This document shows positions 23,082-34,594 of a DNA stretch of 64,000 bases, piece after piece. Each line of letters starts with the position of its first letter. The stretch's first letter is position 1. Both the position numbers and the translations under genes were made by a program. Source of the stretch: Gnetum montanum (lineage: Eukaryota; Streptophyta; Gnetopsida; Gnetales; Gnetaceae). Below the pieces are notes generated by a model. That model worked only from the letters and a program-made list of their open reading frames with translations. It was not told the DNA's origin and made no database searches. The stretch spans positions 2,440 to 66,439 of the forward strand of contig MNCI01003467.1 in the NCBI GenBank assembly GCA_015680685.1, given 5' to 3'.

Positions 23082-25435
23082 TGTAATGGCCAAAAATGTC
23101 GATGGCTAGGAAACTGAGAGGTTACCGAGCATACAACCTAACCCTAGATCTGTGTAAGGGTTATACTGGAGAAAATAGAAATGGGGTACCCTGAATTGTC
23201 TAGTTGATTAGAAAAGGGCTAAATCAATGTAAAATAACCTTCTATGAATGTTTGTTTTAATATGTCATGTTGAGATTTAGGTAAAGAAAGCTGGAACATG
23301 TAGAATAGTAAATGCATAGCAAAGCATATAACTTAAGCAATGAATGTAAACTAATAGAAAATGATGAAAAATATAGCAAGATGAAATGAAATGAGCTCAA
23401 GTGAGAGAATGCACCACCCCAGAATCAGGGGATTCAATCTTTGCTTCACTGGAGAAGATGTACAACTGGTGTCCAATGTGAATAGGCATAACTTACAACG
23501 TAATGGTATGGTCACAACTCCTTGACTGCTGCCAATGGCCTACTAGCAGGAACTGATGAGTTGATGCTTGTTGGGCTAAGAGAAATCTAGGAAGTTCTAC
23601 CACTAGGGTTTTCTTTTCATCAAACCACTACTTGCCAGTCGCTTTACCAAAGCTAATCACCAAAATGCAAATCACAAGAAAGCCAAGTCACAAAGCCCAC
23701 CTTTGAAGCTAATCCTTTGAATTTTTTTCACTAGGGTATTTATAGATTTAGAAGTGGGAGAGAGACGTGGTTTGGATGCCATGTGTTCTTGGTTCCAGAT
23801 GGTGCAAATGTGAATGTGGCATATTGTTGTGTAGTGCTACACTGTAGTGTTATGTTGGCATCCTATGCTACTAATGTGCTATGCTAGACATGGAACTTGC
23901 TAAGCTGTGACCATACCGTTTAAACTGCATGTACCAGAATCCAGGGAACTACCATGTTTTTACAAAAAATTCAAAGTGTCAAATGCAAAGTGGAGCCTAT
24001 GCTCTGGGACTACATCTTCCCTCCTCTTGTGAGTAGGATCAAGCTTAGGAACAACTTTGGGAATTGATACTAGGGTGCAAAACAAAGAAAGCTATCGATC
24101 TTGTCTGTTGAAGAGATGTTAGAGTAGAAATGACCATTGTCAATGAGTTCTAGATCTTCTGGATATGTCTTGAGGCTTCCATGTGAGTGTTACGCTAACT
24201 ACACTACCCAACATATTGATGTAGCATAAACACTTGCATGCTACGCTATGCTATGTTGCATAGCATAGCTACTAGTCTTGAGAAAAATCTTGCCTAAAAA
24301 TCAAAGATGCTTTTCTGAGGCTTGGATAGGCAAGAAACTTTAGCAATTGACAATCCTACCTTTCATGTTGACAAATCCTGGGACCTACAGAGTTCATCCT
24401 TGGGACAATTTCATGCTTTGTGTCCTTGCTACACTATGCTATGCTATGTAGTGTAGCATAGCGTAACAACTAGTGTGATGTGAATTCGTACTTGATTTGC
24501 AATGCTTTGTCAAGAAACTTTTCTTAGAACCCAAGGGCAAAGTGAGATAGGTAATCTTAGAGGTCAGAGTGTGGCCAAGTGCAATTCCTTTGCTAGGACC
24601 ACTTGCCAGAGGACCTCCATGTGTTCTAACCCTACTATGCTGTGTAGTGTAGCACAACGTAGCACCCTATTTGGCCTAAACTCTAACTTACTTTGCAGAA
24701 ACTTTGTGATGGGATGTTAGTCATGTGCTGGTGGAGTAGTAAAGCAAGCATGTTTTGATGGTTAAGACATGGGAAATTATGTTTACTTTTCCAAAATAGT
24801 CTAAGCGAAATCATTGTTACAATAGAACCTTGCTACGCTATGCTACTATGTAGCATAGCACTCAAATGCAGATGATTTTTTATAAAATTTACCACATTCT
24901 CTTGCATTATGTCAATCATGCTTTAAGGATGAAGTGGGCAGGTATCCTGGGGGCCTAAATCACTATCAAACTATATTTTTTGCTCCTGATCAGTCTCCAC
25001 CTAGCTTGCTACGCTATGTAGCATAGCGTAGCATAGCAGGTCTCGCAATTAGAAAACTTACCAAATTTTTTAATTTATCCTAAGCACTTTAGGAAATTCC
25101 TAGCATGGTCCCTAGGTAGACCATCAATTGGGTCAAGTGTCAAGCTGGGCAAGCTAGAGGGTGTAGCAAGCCTGTTAGCCTGGGAGAGAAAATTTTCCAA
25201 ATTGTATGGTCTACCGCTAGTGCCTCTTTTGTGCAAATTGGCCTCTTGGCTAGGTGCTACATTGACTATGTTGTAGAGGGTGACAGGCAAGCTCAGAAGT
25301 AGCTTTACAACCATTAGGACTTCTAGGGTGCCATGTTGTCTACATGGTCTAGCATGATAACGTGTTTGCAGAGGTCCTTGCCCAAACTTTAGGACTGTGC
25401 TGAATCATGAGAGTCTTGAAATTGATGGTGTTTCA
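23082..25435 (-). repeat. B1 3' LTR (2,354 bp)
   Basis: On the plus strand it begins TGTAATGG and ends GGTGTTTCA. In element sense it starts TGAAACACC right after the polypurine tract and ends CCATTACA. It aligns with 41201-42012 at both ends, and with the B2 LTR 51961-53525. A minus-strand TATA box (complement of GGGTATTTATAG) is at 23734-23745, so R-U5 is about 650 bp and U3 about 1.7 kb. The U3 holds several GCTATGC/GCTACGC palindromes, for example at 24220-24260, 24427-24465, 24830-24860 and 25007-25033. Confidence 0.85.
25007..25033. repeat. Hairpin-forming palindrome in B1 U3
   Basis: TGCTACGCTATG (25007-25018) and its exact inverse complement CATAGCGTAGCA (25022-25033) are separated by three bases. 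It is one of the clearest of the GCTAYGC palindromes in this LTR. Confidence 0.8.
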
Positions 25436-26894
25436 ATGGCCCCTCTTTGTTGACATCTAGAGGATCTGCCCAACAGACATCGACAAAGAATATGAAACAC
25501 CATGAAGAACAAGATGTCAACACCACTCTTCAGTGCCCACTCGGATGATGCCTTGCTATGTTTGAGAGTACTTGGAGGGTGATGTAGGGTAGGGGGTAAA
25601 GAATGAGTTTAGGGGAACAGGGTCAAGGAAGAGATGAATGTAGAATGTTACACCATGAAAACTGTTGCTAGAGTGTGATCCCTCATTGGAATGCTTATGA
25701 GGGAATTAGCACACATGGGTGTCTTTCTTTTTTAGGCCTCTACCTCTCACCAGAGTGCTTAGAAATTGTTGAGTTATGGTTGGAATGATTGCAAAGTAGC
25801 TATGGTGCCATTGTTTTAGGCACTTGTCTTTTTCTTTTGAGCTTTTTTCTTTTTAATTTTTCATGCTTTTTGCTTTTTTGCCACACACCCACATTCACTT
25901 GAAGACAACCTTACTATCGTTGTAGGATAGGTGTTTCCTCCTTGAGATGAGTTGTGTTATATCCATGTGGGGCTTTGACCTACCTACAGAGGCTTCCCAT
26001 GGGACAAGTTATGTTACGTCCATCATGGAATTGGTGGTTGGGCATTGGAAGGGGCTTTATGTGCATCAAGGAAGCTTGTGAAGAGGATATGGGAAATTGT
26101 GGATATAGGGAATGGAGACTAGGTTGACTGAAGGGAGAGTAGGATATGCACTCTTAAGTAGCTAAGCTAATTAGAGTGGCTACTTTGGAATAATGTAGTG
26201 TTTTTCTCTCATGGTGAAGTGCATCTTTGAATGATGCCATCTTGGCTTTTATCTTGCAAACACAACAAAGAGGAAACTAGAAAAAAAACTATCAAGTGAA
26301 GCGAGGGAAAAGTTCCACTTGGTTGGGACATTGCTAGGGTAGTAGGTGTTGCGTTTGACATGTGCAATGTCCAACGTAGGAAGGCCAGTGCTAGTTTTGG
26401 CAGTGGTAGGTTGAAAAGCTTCAATGGCCTCCCCAGAGATGAGCACTGAAGAGGCTAGGAGCAATGATGATGCATGTGCTTAGGAATCCCTACCAAAGGA
26501 AAACATCATGCAATCTAGCTACAAGATGAGAATTCTAATAGCCGAATGCCTTTTTGAACTCAAAAAATGGCGATGGCTAGAGGATGGAAACCTTGTGGTT
26601 GAGCAACAATAGTGCTGGGACTCCTGTAGTAGGTGGTGATAATGAGAGCTATGACCAAGATGATTGGCTATGGTAGCAATAGCTCTAGAAGGTTTGCAAG
26701 ATGTTAAACGACATCTCTGGAAGATCAACAAGATGCTAGTGGTGATGATGTTGAATGTGTCCTAGAGAGATTTTCCTTGATAATGTGAACTTCATTCTGG
26801 AACTACAACATCCCACTCCATATTATTTCAGAAGCTCAAAAGTGTGCATGCTCACTTGTTCATGTGGTCATACATGTAAGCTAGGAGGCATTGC
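25436..26894 (-). other. B1 polypurine tract and 3' untranslated region
   Basis: The minus strand reads AAAGAGGGGCCAT directly before the LTR start, a normal polypurine tract (25436-25452). The rest, about 1.4 kb, is non-coding and aligns with B2 53526-54890, for example at the 'GGATAGGTGTTTCCTCC' block (25926 and 53957) and a pyrimidine-rich stretch at 25800-25870. Several short frames here are not conserved between copies and are not genes. Confidence 0.7.
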
Positions 26895-27300
26895 ACAGTG
26901 AACCCAGTTTAAGGTCTTGGTAGACTGTCAGATGTGCTAGTTTAAGGTCCTAGCAAACTGATGTGCTAGTTTAAGGTGCTAGTAAATCACTGTGCTAGTT
27001 TAACATCATAGCAAATGGTGGATGGCTAGTTTAAGATCCTAGTGGACCATGCTATGGATGCCAGTTTTATGTCATGACCCAAAGACATGTTGTGCTAGTT
27101 TAACATCACAGTGGATGTGCTATGCTAGTTTTACATTCTAGTGGATGATCTATGCTAGTTTTACATTGTAGAAGATGTTCTGTGCTAGTTTTATGTCATA
27201 GTAGATGTTTTGTGCCAATTTTACATTGTAGAAGACATTTTGTGCCAGTTTTACATTGTAGCGGATGTTTTGTGCTAGTTTTACATCATAGCAGACATTC
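26895..27300. repeat. Divergent tandem repeat, about 30-bp units (TAGTTTAAGG family)
   Basis: About 14 units of roughly 25-35 bp are each built on GCTAGTTTAAGGTC or GCTAGTTTTACATC followed by a TAGYRGAY half. The left units read TTTAAGGTC and the right ones TTTTACATY, so the array evolved gradually along its length. It sits between the integrase stop and the 3' UTR. Tat elements are known for tandem repeats in this position. Related tracts occur at 30950-31160, 36330-36560, 51395-51515, 54895-55140 and 58745-59120. Confidence 0.85.
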
Positions 27301-27344
27301 TATGCTTACCTTGCTTTGTGTTTGATGTGATCCTTTATGTTAAA

Positions 27345-28420
27345 TGTAGTATGGCTTCAGGTACAAGTGGTTGATGGGATTTGCAAACTCGTTGCCATCC
27401 ACATCAGCCAACTTGAATGCCCCATTTTCATAGGCTTTTGTGACTATGAAAGGGCCTTCCTAGTTGGCTAAGAATTTGCTCACTAGTTCATGAATAGCCT
27501 TGAGGACTAGGTCCCCCTTTTTGATCAAGGATTGGTGTAGATTGCAATGATATTTTTTCCATTGATTCTCTTGGTACCATTCAATGTAGCCAAGTGTTTT
27601 GCACACTCCTCCTCTACCAAGTCAAGATTAATGATCCTCAACTCATTATTTTGAGCCTCATCCACAACATTTGAGAGAATCATCCAAAGTGATGGAACCT
27701 GCAATGCAAGAGTTAATACTACTTCAGATCCGTAAATGAGACTGTATGGAGTCTTACCTATAACGGTTTTGCATGTTGTATGGTAAGCCCATAACACGTA
27801 GAGGATTTGCTCATGTCATTACCTCTTGTTGTTGCTAAGCATATTTTTCAAAAGGTTGTTGATAAGTTTATTATTAGCTTCTACTTGGCCATTTTCCTGG
27901 GGGTAGTATGGTGATGAAAAAGAATGTTTGATACCAAAGTTTTTACAAAATTTTTTTTTCTATGCTACTGAATTGTGGCCTATTGTCAGTAAAAATAGTC
28001 ATGGGAAAGCCAAATCGTGTTACTATGTTATCCAAAATGAAGTGGCATACCTATTGAGATGTAGTCTTTCTGAGGGAAATAGCTTCTACCCACTTTATAA
28101 AGTATTCAGTTTCGGTAATAATGAAACTATGCCTTGTAGAAGACTTAGGTGTAATGGGTCTTATGATATCTAGTACCCAACATTGAAAAGGCCATGTAAT
28201 CTATGTTGTATGCAATTCAGTAGGTGACACATGCATGAGGTTCCCATGGTGTTGACACACATCACATGTTCTAACCTTGGCAACACAATCAAGTTCCATG
28301 CATGGCCAGTAGTATCCTAGGCATTTGCTTTTTGCTGCCATAGCCCTGTGACCTATGGGTTCTCCACAAAATCCCTCATGGACTTCTTCAACAATCTTTT
28401 ATTATTCTTCCCCACTAACA
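27345..28420 (-). pseudogene. B1 integrase
   Basis: In element sense: 'VAKVRTCDVCQHH' (Cys pair of the zinc-binding domain, about 28255-28290), 'WVLDIIRPITPKSS' (first Asp, about 28165), 'FTDNRPQFSS' (second Asp, about 27975), 'PYYPQENGQVEANNK' with the catalytic Glu intact (about 27870-27905). Then 'LWAYHTTCKTVIGKTPYSLIYG' follows in a 90-codon open stretch (27525-27797). The C-terminus ends 'GAFKLADVDGNEF' then 'HLKPYY'-like residues at 27345. A few stops and a frameshift near 27930-27990 break it. No chromodomain. It lies downstream of the second RNase H, as in Ty3 elements. Confidence 0.9.
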
Positions 28421-28469
28421 CAAGCTAGCAATATTCCATCATAAGAGTGTTTGCATAGAGTGTTGTCTC

Positions 28470-29200
28470 CTACGAGGACATATTGCCTTGCTCACTTTTT
28501 CCAAGCCGCATGGGGGTTCACCATATTGAAGGTATGCCTTAACATTGTCATACCATTATTGAGTGTCTATTGCACTTATAGATGTAATGTATGCCACTTG
28601 AGTGATAGGATCAGTGTAATCTATTATCAAAGCGAGCAAGGTAGCAAACATGTGTGATGGAACATTTAAGGCTAATGTGGCTAGTGCATTAGCTATAGTG
28701 TTTTCGTTAAGGGGCACTTGTTGGATGTCTAAATTTGCAAATTACTTTAGTAGAATTTTGGCTAAATCACAATAAGGTTGCAAATGTGGAGCCTTGCAAG
28801 CATAAACTTTAGTGATCTAGTTGATAACTAGTTGCAAGTCACCTCGAATTGCTAAGTGTTGGATCCTCAACTCTTGAGTTGCTAGAAGGCCCCTGAGGAG
28901 TCCTTTGGACTCAACTATGTTGTTTGTGGAAAGGAATGTAAAATGATATGTGAAGGGTCCAATTTCCCTGGAGGGAAATGTAAGAATAGTGGTGGTGCTA
29001 CCACCTCATGTAGTTGAAGCACCATTGAAATGTAGACTAGCTTCAAAATCTGATGGTACATGACTTATGCTATTGACATGCTCATCCAGGATCTTAGGTT
29101 CTATTATTGCTTGATCATCAATGGGTGAAGTTGTAGGCTATGTGGCTATTGCTTGACCCTTTGTGGATAATTGTGCCACATAATGTAAATCGAACTCCAT
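28470..29200 (-). pseudogene. B1 second (archaeal-type) RNase H and linker to integrase
   Basis: A second RNase H-like domain follows the canonical one. It shows 'LRGLLATQELRIQHLAIRGD' then 'LVINXITKVY' and 'ANALATLALNVP', equivalent to the better-preserved B2 copy at 56333-57046. This additional aRNH between RNase H and integrase is a defining trait of the Tat lineage in plants (known family feature). The stretch 28420-28560 links to integrase with 'KAYLQYGEPP'. Multiple stops; not functional. Confidence 0.8.
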
Positions 29201-29215
29201 AGTTATGGCTTTCCA

Positions 29216-29590
29216 TCATGCTATTCTACTGCTCTTGCATAAGTTGGTTGTAATAGCCTGAAGTATGTTGCTTTTGCATATAATGTTGACTTTACTATGA
29301 AACAAGTAATGTCTCCACTTTTTAAGTGCAAACACTAGGGCAAGACAATTTCTCTCTACTTTATTGTACTTTTCTTCGTGAGCTATTAATGCATGACTTA
29401 AGTAGTTAACTGGGATTTTAGACCTATCATCTCTCTTTTGACATAGCAGTGCAGCAATAGATGTATCCAAGGTGGCAACATAGATGTAGAAAGGCCTATC
29501 CCTTTGTGGAGGATAAATAATGTGGAGATGTAACAACTCTTTCTTTAGGTTATCAAAGGTCTTTTGATAATGATTTGTCTAGCTGAAGTT
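29216..29590 (-). pseudogene. B1 RNase H
   Basis: An open stretch of 106 codons (29216-29536) reads 'FYIYVATLDTSIAALLCQ', then 'YLSHALIAHEEKYNKVER' and 'CLALVFALKKWRHYL', the standard Ty3/gypsy RNase H order. The first catalytic Asp position in 'YIYVATLD' is altered (typical is LYLAVS). Directly downstream of RT and upstream of the second RNase H. Confidence 0.85.
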
Positions 29591-30865
29591 GACTCCCTTA
29601 TTAAGCAACTATTGCATCAGGTGTAGTTTTTCCATCAACCTTGTGATGAACCTTCTTATAAACCGCACTCTGCCTTGCAACCCACACAACTCTTTAAGAT
29701 TTGTAGGCCGTTCTAAGTTGACAATGGCCCTAACTTTATCGAGGTCCACTCGTATCCCCATCTTTGACACTACAAAGCCTCGCATGAGCCCAGTTTTAAC
29801 TCTAAAAACACATTTTCTAGGGTTGAGGCATAGCTCATGCCTATGACAACATTGAAGGAATACATTTAGATCATTGGGATGATCAGTAGCTTCCTTAGAC
29901 TTAACCATTATGTTGTCGACATAGTTATTTAATATTTCCAAGAGGTAATCACTAAATATGTATGTCATTGCTTATTAAGACATTTCTCTAGAATTTTTTA
30001 GCCCAAAGGGCATCATTGTGTAATAAAAAGTTTCCCAAGGGATCATAAAGGTAGTTGCCAACTGATGCTCTAGGTTTATATGGATCTGATTATAGTCTGA
30101 GAATCCATCCATGAAGGAAAATAAGGCATCATCAGCCATAGTATTAATAAGTTGACTAATACTAGGCAATGGGAAGTTGTCCTTAATTGTCACCCTATTT
30201 AAATCTTGGAAATCTATACAAATTCGTATACTCCTAGTCTTCTTGGGTATGACTACAATGTTTGAGACCTAATTTGAGTAATTAACTACCTGAATGGAAC
30301 CAACTTGATAGAGTTTGGTAATTTTATCATGTATTGCTAAGGTAATCTTTGGTTTGACTTTGAGAGATTTTTTTTTAACTACCTTGACATGTGGATCTAA
30401 GATAATATTGTGTTGTATGAGTCATGGGTCCAAGCCCAGCATGTCTTCATATGACCACGCAAACACTTTAACATTGTCATTAAGGACTTTTGAAATTTTT
30501 TGTTGCACCTATGGCTCTAGTAGGGAGCTAACTTTTAACGTTTTCACCTCACCTCTAGATGTAGTTATAGGGATTTCAATAAGGGGGTNAAGCTAACTTT
30601 TAACGTTTTCACCTCACCTCTAGATGTAGTTATAGGGATTTCAATAAGGGGGTCCTCAGTTACATCGATGGCCTTTAGGTCTAAGGCTTGGACCAGATGT
30701 TCAGGCTAGTCCAAAGATGTTTCCAAGGTTGCTATGTTAGTATCATGAGTGGATGGTTCCAAGTCTACTGATTCTAAGCTTAAGTATCTTGTAAGCTTGC
30801 CATGAAGTCTTGTTAGGACAAGGGGCAAGTAGAGATCGCTCTGCATAGTCATTTTCGAAGCACTC
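29591..30865 (-). pseudogene. B1 reverse transcriptase
   Basis: In element sense from 30865: an N-terminal extension, 'VFAWSYEDMLGLDP' (about 30430-30475), 'VIPKKTRSIRICIDFQDLN' (about 30205-30260), 'DNFPLPSISQLI', 'FMDGFSDYNQI' and 'MMPFGLKN'. The catalytic box is 'NNYVDNIMVKSKEA' at about 29885-29925, where YVDD has become YVDN. Then come 'CLNPRKCVF' and 'GFVVSKMGIRVDLDKVRAI'. Open stretches are 29609-29968 and 29975-30193. The ATG-containing start of the frame lies about 10 bases after the splice-acceptor-like site at 30866. A 63-bp assembly duplication (30526-30653) falls inside. Confidence 0.9.
30526..30653. other. 63-bp exact duplication around a single N (assembly artefact)
   Basis: Bases 30526-30588 and 30591-30653 are identical, with N at 30589 and one extra A between. 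As at 20611 this looks like an unmerged contig overlap. It artificially disrupts the RT N-terminal frame. Confidence 0.85.
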
Positions 30866-30895
30866 CTACAAAACAAGCAAACAAACAAATGTTAA
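30866..30895 (-). promoter_or_regulatory. Splice-acceptor-like site before the RT frame
   Basis: On the minus strand a T-rich run 'TTGTTTGCTTGTTTTGTAG' ends with AG at 30867-30866, followed within about a dozen bases by an ATG in the RT frame. B2 has CATTGTGGCAG at the homologous place (58624). Ogre elements are known to remove an intron between protease and RT. I could not identify the matching donor near 36.8 kb. Confidence 0.55.
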
Positions 30896-30949
30896 GTGAT
30901 ACATGTTTAATAGAGTAACATGCAATGAAATGTATGCAAAGTAATCATG

Positions 30950-31160
30950 TGGTGGAACATAATTGCTAGTTTAAGGACTTAGCAGACCAAAAGCATGCAA
31001 ATTGTTTTAATATTGCCAATTTAAGGTCTTAGTAGACCATTACAATGCAAGATTACATGTCGTGAGGGTCAAAGAGTTGCCAGTTAAAGGTTGTAGCAAA
31101 CCGTTACAATGTAAAACTGTACATCACAATTGCTAGTTTAAGATCTTAGTGGACTGTTAA
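30950..31160. repeat. TAGTTTAAGG-family tandem tract beside the antisense promoter
   Basis: About five units of GCTAGTTTAAGGnCTTAGnAGACC lie between the RT splice site and the TATA box of the opposite-strand gene. Homologous to 58745-59120 in B2. Confidence 0.8.
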
Positions 31161-31347
31161 TTGGCCACATTGTAAAAAATGGAGTAAAAATTTTGGTATA
31201 TTTAAGTGATATGCTGTAGCTACATGTTACACTATAGTAGACCCATGCTATGCTACAGTAGACCTCTACTACGCTGTAGAGGATGTCCTGCATCATGCAT
31301 AAGGCATGGAACACTCCAAAAAGTGAGATGTATTTTAACTGCATAGG

Positions 31348-31360
31348 CTATAAATAGGGG
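31348..31360 (+). promoter_or_regulatory. TATA box of the antisense gene
   Basis: CTATAAATAGGGG is identical in B2 (59277-59289) and both copies continue TTACCCC(T)TGGTAA. This is the consensus plant TATA form on the plus strand, antisense to the retroelement. Transcription would begin about 30 bases on, near 31390. Confidence 0.7.
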
Positions 31361-32566
31361 ATTACCCCTTGGTAATCTTGTCACTTTCATTGTCAGAGCT
31401 AACACCTATAGTGTAGCATTGTTGAGCTAAGAGACAACGTAGCAGTTGATACACCCAACACACCTGAGTTTGTGAGCAAGCAATGACACACAAGAGTGAA
31501 TGTAGGCATCAAGGGATTGCCAATGTGGATGAAGGGGAGCACACCCTATGATGTATTCCCAAGGCATGCATTAAGGAATAACAAGATGTCCCATCCACCT
31601 GGTAAGTTGCTATGCTCCCCTTGTTTATGTTATGCAATTTGTCAAGTTAAATTGTTACTGCAACCACTATGGTTTGGTTGTTACAATTGTCATTGTCGTT
31701 ATGCTACAACTATTGTTATTGCCTTTTTGCTACTTTGGCCACTACACCATGACTATTGCCACTTTGGCCACAGTGACTATGGAATTTTCTATGCTACAAC
31801 TAGTGCATAGAACTACCCCGACCACCATTTTTGGGAATGGACAATGCGCTGTTGCAGAGGTTTGGAAAATTCTGGTGTAATGTACATTAAGCGTAGCATA
31901 GCACCCATAAAGGGGATTTTTTCCTACAAGGTTTCCTAGGTAGTGTAGTGTATGTCCTGCATAGCATAGCATGTGCAAGGGAGAGTTTTCCCTTTGCTTT
32001 CATTTCATTTTGTTACGTCTCATGCAGTGGGGTAGAGCCAGGAATGTTATTTTTTGTTAGCGTGACTATCATATTGTTGCATTTTTGACAATTTCTATGC
32101 TATGTTGTTACATTTCTACGTTGATTACAGTGTCATACTTGCTATGTTTTCATGTTTTTTATATTTCCCTACCTATCATACTTGTTAAGTTATTATGTTG
32201 CATGGGGTGTGGTCATCATGCTATGCTGTGGGTAATGCAGTTGTTACTCTTTTGCAAAGTGTAGTTGCTAGACTACACTGTACAAGGTGTGCCTACTACA
32301 CTACATTATGTAGGGTGTACTCACTACATTGTGTTGTGCAGGGCATGCCTATGATGCTACGCTATGTAGGGCATAACTACTACGCTATGCAGTGTGCACC
32401 CACTGCGCTACACTACGCATAACACCCTGCTATGCTACATGCAGTATTTGGCTTTGTTGTACCATGATGGGAACTTACTATTTCATGCCTAAGGGAAAAT
32501 TATACACTAAATGTTATGCTACACTACTCAGTACATTGTATTAATGCTTTTTTTTGTATTATGTAG

Positions 32567-33375
32567 GGTCATGTTGAAACTCTTCCTAATTGTGCTTGAG
32601 CTAGTAGGAGTCATGTGTTGCCTAAGTGCACCCATGGCCAACATCCCCCCTCCCCATGCATGGGTAGGGGATCAGGTAGTCTAGTTTCAAGAAGGTGCAT
32701 GGAATTCCTAGAGTTCCTCCTCCACCACTTCAGTGTGATAGTATGGTCACACTTATTAGCTGAAATAGCCATTGTACTTGTTGAAACGTTGTTGCTCAAG
32801 GAAAACCAGGGCATTTTGAAGTTTATGGCTAATGGTTCGATTGAAGGCGAAGGGGTAGAAGTCTCAAACTAGCATCCAAGAGGCTTGAGATGCTTATGTT
32901 GGATTTGGGACATGCCTAAATTTAAATTCTATTATTAATACAACACATTGTTCGTTGCACGTCACATGGGAACCTGCTTCTAGAACCCACCTGGAACTAT
33001 GTATTGTGCTAGCGGGTGAGTCCTATGAAGATGTTTGAGGCATGTTGCATCATGTGTCTTGCATTAGTCAAAATTATTATGGTACTATGCATGTTACCAG
33101 GTTTTTCATTGACAAGGATGGTCTTCCTGGGAACGAGGGGACATTAGCATTGGCCAAAACGACTTTGCAAGAGTTCTCTTTTACCGGGAACATACGTGCC
33201 AGCATCATACACTAACTTGGGGTTGATTTCAAAACCTATCTAACCAAGTATGCTAAGATCTATGTGAGGTATGAAGAACTTGGCTAGTTGGATAGCGAAT
33301 GGGCATCTTGTTGAGCGCTTACCGTAGAAGACATTCTAGTGGAAATTCCACCATTTCCTATGCCATTCAGACCTG
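32567..33375 (+). pseudogene. Antisense gene, exons 2 and 3
   Basis: Exon 2 (32567-33015) follows a strong acceptor (T-rich then GTAG) and carries 'GVMCC', 'MANIPPPHAW' and 'HHFSVIVWSHLL', and ends near 'HVTWEP' or 'HMGTYF'-like residues shared with B2 60108-60550. Its donor AGCGG|GTGAGT is lost in B2 (GATGAGT). Exon 3 (33101-33375) reads 'FFIDKDGLPGNEGTLALAKT', 'FSFTGNIRASI' and 'ILVEIPPFPMPF'; B2 has the same pattern at 60649-60923. No catalytic motif is visible. Confidence 0.6.
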
Positions 33376-33467
33376 GTGTGTTAAATTATGCATTTGTCTT
33401 CCATGTCTTCAAGTGATTAATTTTACCTTTTCTTTTTGCTAATTTTTGTCACTAATTATTGCAATAG

Positions 33468-34514
33468 AAAGTGATTCCCAAGAGGTTACAGTAATCACCT
33501 ATGGGCATGATGAAACCAACCTCTTCTTCAAGTATGAGGAGGTGGACGAGACACAACATTGGCTATGCAACATGGTCCCAGCCATCTTTGTTCACAATGT
33601 TCAAGAGGCTGGGATCATGGATTTATTTCTAGCAATAAATCCAAGTGTTCCAACTACATAAATTCTCTTCCTAGTTGATTCTTTTTCTTAAAAGGCTAGC
33701 AACTTTCACACATGGGTTCATAATGTGCAGGTGGTGTTTGAGATTAATGACAAACTTTTTATAGATCTTTTTGTTGTTCCCTCTGATGGTCTTCCTATAG
33801 AGTATAAGACTAGCAAGGATGTAAGCCATCAGGGAGGTATAGAGGAATGGCTAGGGATGAGCAAGAATCAAAAATGGATTTACATGCATAAGGTCAGGTT
33901 AGGGGTGGTCCAAAAGGTTTACCCTATCTTCTGGGCTTGTGCCTTCCCCAAGCTACTCTCGTAGGGGAAAATTCTTGGAGTAGAGCAAGCTTGGATGATG
34001 AGGGACATCATGGAAGAAGGGACCTATTATAATTGGGCCAAGTACTTCTCTGAAGGGTTATGGGCTAAAATGATTAGGCTTCATGAGAAGCTTGATGTCC
34101 ATTTCAATGTGCACTACACCTTCTTCATAGCATACTTGTGATAGTTTACAAAATACTTGGTGGTCTGCGAGAATGGTGCCTGGGTGTAGTAGGATCACAC
34201 CTAGATATCCAAGTCGTGGATTTTTCAAATGTTCTATACCACTTGATCCCAAGACCAGCCAGAAGCTATTGAGAAATATCTTTTGATAATGATGAAGGAT
34301 TAGGTGGGGTGTACATTTCATGCTCTAGATAGCATTGGGGAGGTGCCTCTCACTAACATAGGCAATGTGCTAAGCGGGGAACATCTCATTATAGAAATAA
34401 TGAAAACTAGGTTGCAATGCAAAAAGTCTTGTCTAGTGGAAGAACCTCCTCACACTAATGAAGAGATAGGGAAAATGTTGCAAATCAGGGTTCACAAAGT
34501 GTAGCCCATAGTTG
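33468..34514 (+). pseudogene. Antisense gene, exon 4 (main globular domain)
   Basis: One reading frame runs the whole exon, with about 11 stops but no frameshift. Landmarks: 'EVTVITYGHDE', 'LFFKYEEVDETQHWLC', 'VVFEINDKLFIDLFVVPSDG', 'HQGGIEEWLGMSKN', 'KVYPIFWACAFPKLL', 'GVEQAWMMRDIMEEGTYYNW', 'FNVHYTFFIAYL', 'YLVVCENGAW' and 'EEPPHTNEEIGKML'. The B2 exon (from 61039) shares nearly all of these, with a one-base deletion near 61510. Many aromatic and Trp positions are kept, as in a folded domain. I cannot match it to a known Pfam-type family from memory. Confidence 0.7.
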
Positions 34515-34594
34515 GTAAGCATGTTTAATTATCTTGTTAGTTACCCCTTTTTTTTCTTTTAGACTAGCTTGCTTATTTTAGACATGTTTAATAG

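Noticed and set aside
26895-27300. Regularly spaced short repeats resembling a CRISPR array
   Set aside because: Units diverge gradually, the spacers are themselves related, and the context is a plant retrotransposon 3' UTR. It is an ordinary diverged tandem repeat.
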